A stretch of DNA of 16,588 nucleotides from DATCIH01 sp036507955 (GTDB lineage: Bacteria; Bacillota; Clostridia; Clostridiales; Clostridiaceae), in assembly GCA_036507955.1 (NCBI GenBank), contig DATCIH010000127.1, forward strand, positions 1 through 16,588, in the 5' to 3' direction. Below the pieces are notes generated by a model. It did not search any database. It was given only the letters and a program-made list of their open reading frames with translations, and was not told the origin of the DNA. A program made the translations under genes and the position numbers. Below, one piece after another: positions 14,014 to 16,588 of the stretch (positions within the stretch are counted from its first letter, which is position 1; each line of letters opens with the position of its first letter).

Positions 14014-15033
14014 ATGAATAATATATTACTAATTTTGGATATGTCCTCCGTACTAGCCTCAAGTTTTTACGGGAATCTTCCTAAGGAATACCGGTTTGCA
14101 AGAACAGATGAGGAAAAAGACATGTATCTTCATAAATTATTGCATACAACAGATGGACAGTACACAAATGGAGTTTTTACAATGCTTACAACACTGCTTA
14201 ATATAATTAAAAAACAACAACCTAAATATATTGTTGGTGCCTGGGATTTAACAAGAGAAACTTTTAGAAAAAGACTCTATGAACCCTATAAGGGTACCAG
14301 GAAACTAATAAGAGCAGAATTAAGTTCACAATTTGTATTAGCTCAAGAAGTGCTTAAAGAGATTGGAATTGCTCAATTTGCTTTTATGGAATATGAAGCC
14401 GATGATATTTTAGGAACTTTAGCTAGAAAATTCTCTGAGGAAGTAGCTGTTAATATAATGACAAAGGACCAAGATGCACTTCAGCTTGTTGATGACAACA
14501 CTAGAGTGTGGCTTATAACCTCAAAGGCAGCGGATATGTATGCAGAAGTTGGAGTAAATCCCAAGGAACTAAATATCCCCGGAGGAGTTTTTGAGTTTAC
14601 TCCAGATTACATGGAAACTTTTTATGGGTTAAAGCCAATTCAAATTATCGATAAGAAAGCCATAGAAGGGGACCCCTCAGACAACATTCCTGGTGTAAAA
14701 GGCGTAGGGGAAAAGGCATTAGTACCATTACTTCAAGAATTTGAAACTGTAGAGGGTATTTATGACTTTATTGAAAATAGCTCTGAAAATGAGATAAAGG
14801 AAATGTTTAAGCTTCTTGGAATTAAACGTTCACCGTTATCCTATCTTACGAAAGTATCGGATACAGAACTGGTGGGAAAGAAAAGTGCAATGCTCAGCAA
14901 AACACTTGCCACAATAAAATGCGACATACCTGAACTGCAAGAGGTAACCTTAAGCTCTTTAGAATTAAATATAAATGAACAAGCAATGAGAAATGTATTT
15001 ACAAGGCTAGAATTCACCAGGTTATTAAAATAG
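14014..15033 (+). CDS. Stand-alone 5'-3' exonuclease (FEN/Pol I N-domain type)
   Basis: Metal-dependent 5'-nuclease resembling the N-terminal domain of DNA polymerase I, probably acting on 5' flaps or RNA primers. Visible landmarks: ILD9 at the start, GAWDLTRETFRKRLYEPYKG with D78 and R81/R85, the acidic pair E128-A-D130-D131, T150-K-D152-Q-D154, and the helix-hairpin-helix/H3TH segment E218-G-D-P-S-D-N-I-P-G-V-K-G-V-G. All metal-binding acids appear present. At 339 residues it is longer than the usual ~290-residue stand-alone forms, with extra sequence near residues 27-50 and in the C-terminal helices. ATG follows AAAGGAA at about nine bases. Unlike its neighbours on both sides, this gene looks intact. 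Confidence 0.9.
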   Translation: MNNILLILDMSSVLASSFYGNLPKEYRFARTDEEKDMYLHKLLHTTDGQYTNGVFTMLTTLLNIIKKQQPKYIVGAWDLTRETFRKRLYEPYKGTRKLIRAELSSQFVLAQEVLKEIGIAQFAFMEYEADDILGTLARKFSEEVAVNIMTKDQDALQLVDDNTRVWLITSKAADMYAEVGVNPKELNIPGGVFEFTPDYMETFYGLKPIQIIDKKAIEGDPSDNIPGVKGVGEKALVPLLQEFETVEGIYDFIENSSENEIKEMFKLLGIKRSPLSYLTKVSDTELVGKKSAMLSKTLATIKCDIPELQEVTLSSLELNINEQAMRNVFTRLEFTRLLK

Positions 15034-15069
15034 AGGTAAAATTTTGCGCATGGAAATAAAGGATCAATA

Positions 15070-15101
15070 TTGACAACATTAACCCTTCTTCGTGGTATTA
15101 T
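15070..15101 (+). promoter_or_regulatory. Possible extended -10 promoter
   Basis: A perfect TTGACA (15070-15075) precedes TGG-TATTAT (15093-15101). The 20-base spacer to the -10 box is too long for an ordinary promoter, but the extended TG motif could compensate. The rest of 15034-15191 holds no recognisable gene. Confidence 0.3.
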
Positions 15102-15210
15102 TTAATATTATTACTAATAATTGCCAATAGATATTTATTGTGATATACTAACCTATATTATATGGATTTTCAAAGATGTTATTTCAATTAAATATGCTTA
15201 ATAAACGAAG

Positions 15211-15251
15211 CAGCAACTTATTTGAATGTCATATTTAATAATAAGTTGCTG
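15211..15251. repeat. 12-bp inverted repeat at the glycosyltransferase 5' end
   Basis: CAGCAACTTATT (15211-15222) and AATAAGTTGCTG (15240-15251) are exact reverse complements with a 17-base spacer. The left arm overlaps the proposed TTG start. The right arm and spacer encode VIFNNKLLF, which interrupts what otherwise reads like the glycosyltransferase sequence (EAATYLN before, IDLLVIEHEYG after). Confidence 0.6.
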
Positions 15252-16193
15252 TTTATCCATTCAACTATTGATTTATTAGTGATAGAACACGAATATGGTA
15301 TTTATGGTGGAGATCATGGTGACTATTTATTAGACTTATTGAATAACATAGATATTCCAGTTATTACTACGCTACATACAATTTTAACAAACCCAAACGA
15401 CAAACAGAAGTCAATAATTAAAGCCTTAAGTGAAAAAAGTACAAAAGTCATTACAATGGCAAAAAACACAAACAAGTTATTGCAAAGTATATATGGTGTG
15501 TCTAAGTATAAAATTGAAGTAATTCATCATGGCGTACCTGTTAAGCTTGTTTCTACTAGGAAAGCCCTAAAAAATCAATTTGGATTTGAAAATAAGCAAA
15601 TAGTAAGCACTTTTGGTCTTTTAAGTCCAGGAAAAGGCATTGAATATGCTATTGAAGCTATTTGGAAAGTTTCACAAATAGACAATAATATTCTTTACTT
15701 AATTCTAGGGGAAACCCATCCAGATCAAAAGGATGAGACTTACAGAGAAAAGTTGGAAGCATTAGTTATTAAGCATAATCTTCAGGAAAACGTGAAGTTC
15801 ATAAATAAATATCTTACTAAAGATGAAATAATTCAATACTTACAAATGTCAGATATTTATATGACACCTTATCTATCAAAAGATCAGGCGGTGAGTGGTA
15901 CACTAACTTATGCTGTTGGTTATGGTAGAGCTATTATTTCTACACCTTATCTTTATGCTAAAGAAATGCTAGCGGAGCAGCGAGGATTACTTGCTGAATT
16001 TGAAGATTCTGATTCGCTTTTTCATTGTTTAAAATACATTTTAGAGAACCCAGATCAAAAAATGAGAATGGAAAAAAATACGATTAAACTTGGTAAAACC
16101 ATGTATTGGCATATTGTTGCAAAACAATATACCGACGTATTTTTGAAAGCATCAACGCTAAATCAGGAGGTTGGAGTAGTTGTACCCGGATAA
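15222..16193 (+). CDS. Glycosyltransferase (GT4-like), N-terminally truncated
   Basis: From residue 16 the 323-residue frame reads as a GT-B fold transferase: IDLLVIEHEYGIYGGDHG, TTLHTILTNP, the linker VIHHGVP (about 100-106), the C-terminal domain opening STFGLLSPGKGIEYAIEA (129-146) and the donor-site region DIYMTPYLSKDQAVSGTLTY. Full-length relatives begin about 70 residues earlier with a Y-P-P-x-x-C/N-G-I-x-x-F motif. Here the frame is closed by TAA at 15189-15191 and nothing like that motif appears upstream. The TTG at 15222 has no ribosome site and lies in an inverted repeat. I conclude it has lost its acceptor-domain N-terminus and is probably not functional. Substrate unknown. Confidence 0.75.
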   Translation: MNVIFNNKLLFIHSTIDLLVIEHEYGIYGGDHGDYLLDLLNNIDIPVITTLHTILTNPNDKQKSIIKALSEKSTKVITMAKNTNKLLQSIYGVSKYKIEVIHHGVPVKLVSTRKALKNQFGFENKQIVSTFGLLSPGKGIEYAIEAIWKVSQIDNNILYLILGETHPDQKDETYREKLEALVIKHNLQENVKFINKYLTKDEIIQYLQMSDIYMTPYLSKDQAVSGTLTYAVGYGRAIISTPYLYAKEMLAEQRGLLAEFEDSDSLFHCLKYILENPDQKMRMEKNTIKLGKTMYWHIVAKQYTDVFLKASTLNQEVGVVVPG

Positions 16194-16270
16194 TTATAGA
16201 GCTCCCTTCTATCCCTGATATTGTATTTGTGCTTTTATATTAACCTGACTTCTGCAGCAAAATAGACGAA

Positions 16271-16321
16271 CAAACAGCCGTTAGCCGTTGTAAATACAGT
16301 GCCTAACGGCTGTTTGCTTTT
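16271..16321. terminator. 14-bp-stem hairpin terminator
   Basis: CAAACAGCCGTTAG (16271-16284) and CTAACGGCTGTTTG (16303-16316) form a perfect stem with an 18-base loop, followed by CTTTT on +. It lies between the glycosyltransferase (+) and the transposase remnant (-), so it may end transcripts from both sides. The T-run favours + orientation. Confidence 0.65.
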
Positions 16322-16330
16322 GTCATAAAG

Positions 16331-16588
16331 TCATAGTGTATTTTCTGATTTTTTTGTATATGCTAATATTTTTTTTATTTCCCCTAAACTTCGGATCCTT
16401 TTAGAAAATTCTATGCCAAATATTACTTCAATGTCCATAAGTATATTATCGTAATAATCGAACAGATAATAGTTTTGTTGAATATATGTACATTCTGCTT
16501 TTACCAAACTTTCAAGAAGCTGAGTAATGCTGTATTTGTGTTCTGTTTTCATTTCAAGTATTCTTGCAATGACCAATGCCACAAAACA
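16331..16588 (-). mobile_element. IS1634-like transposase, C-terminal part, running off the window
   Basis: The minus frame is open from the window end to a stop at 16331-16333. It reads FVALVIARILEM, HKYSITQLLESLVKAECTYI, QQNYYLFDYYDN and FSKRIRSLGEIKKILAYTKK. The F-V-A-L-x-I-x-R start, the C-T-Y-I-x-x-N-Y-Y-L-F-D-Y segment and the closing GEIKKIL-x-x-TKK fit the C-terminus of IS1634-type (IS4-related) DDE transposases. The catalytic residues lie outside the window. The GTG at 16582 is not a true start, because codons continue to the edge. The right boundary of the element should fall between this stop and about 16195; I could not identify its terminal inverted repeat. Confidence 0.65.

Overview
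This is a low-GC window of the kind found in anaerobic Firmicutes, most likely a Clostridia member. It has A/T-rich codons, strong AGGAGG-type ribosome binding sites, several TTG/GTG starts, a B12-dependent (class II) ribonucleotide reductase, a YaaR-family protein and a xylA-xylR-xylB operon. No tRNA, rRNA or CRISPR array is visible, and I found no wholly new multi-gene system. The more novel material is regulatory DNA and gene debris.

Layout. (1) 1-877 is a scar. The 3' end of a DUF1206 membrane-protein gene on + runs into a broken Tn7-type tnsA on -. The tnsA gene is split by a frameshift with an apparent small deletion, and no tnsB follows. (2) 917-4113 is nrdJ on -, with its own terminator and a control region holding an NrdR-box-like palindrome over the -35 element. 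(3) 4181-5517 holds a DUF350 membrane protein and a YaaR-family gene on +, converging on a flavin reductase on -. The last pair share one hairpin that contains both stop codons. (4) 5567-9810 is the xylose operon: xylose isomerase, ROK repressor and xylulokinase. Palindromes lie around its promoter and a 17-bp-stem hairpin follows it. Together these convert xylose to xylulose 5-phosphate; no transporter is present here. (5) 9864-12861 holds a Gfo/Idh/MocA oxidoreductase, a DUF1003 membrane protein and an Nramp-family metal transporter. The transporter converges on a small DUF5661-like gene on -.

(6) 13172-16588 looks like an eroding region. It holds a 15-bp-stem hairpin and a 21-nt operator-like dyad placed over a promoter. 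Next come a PAP2 phosphatase whose recognisable N-terminal coding sequence is interrupted by a stop, and an intact stand-alone 5'-3' exonuclease. A glycosyltransferase lacking its N-terminus has an inverted repeat at its beginning. The region ends with the C-terminus of an IS1634-like transposase running off the window.

Family calls rest on motif and sequence recognition from memory, without database searches. Regulatory calls rest on visible symmetry, spacing and position.
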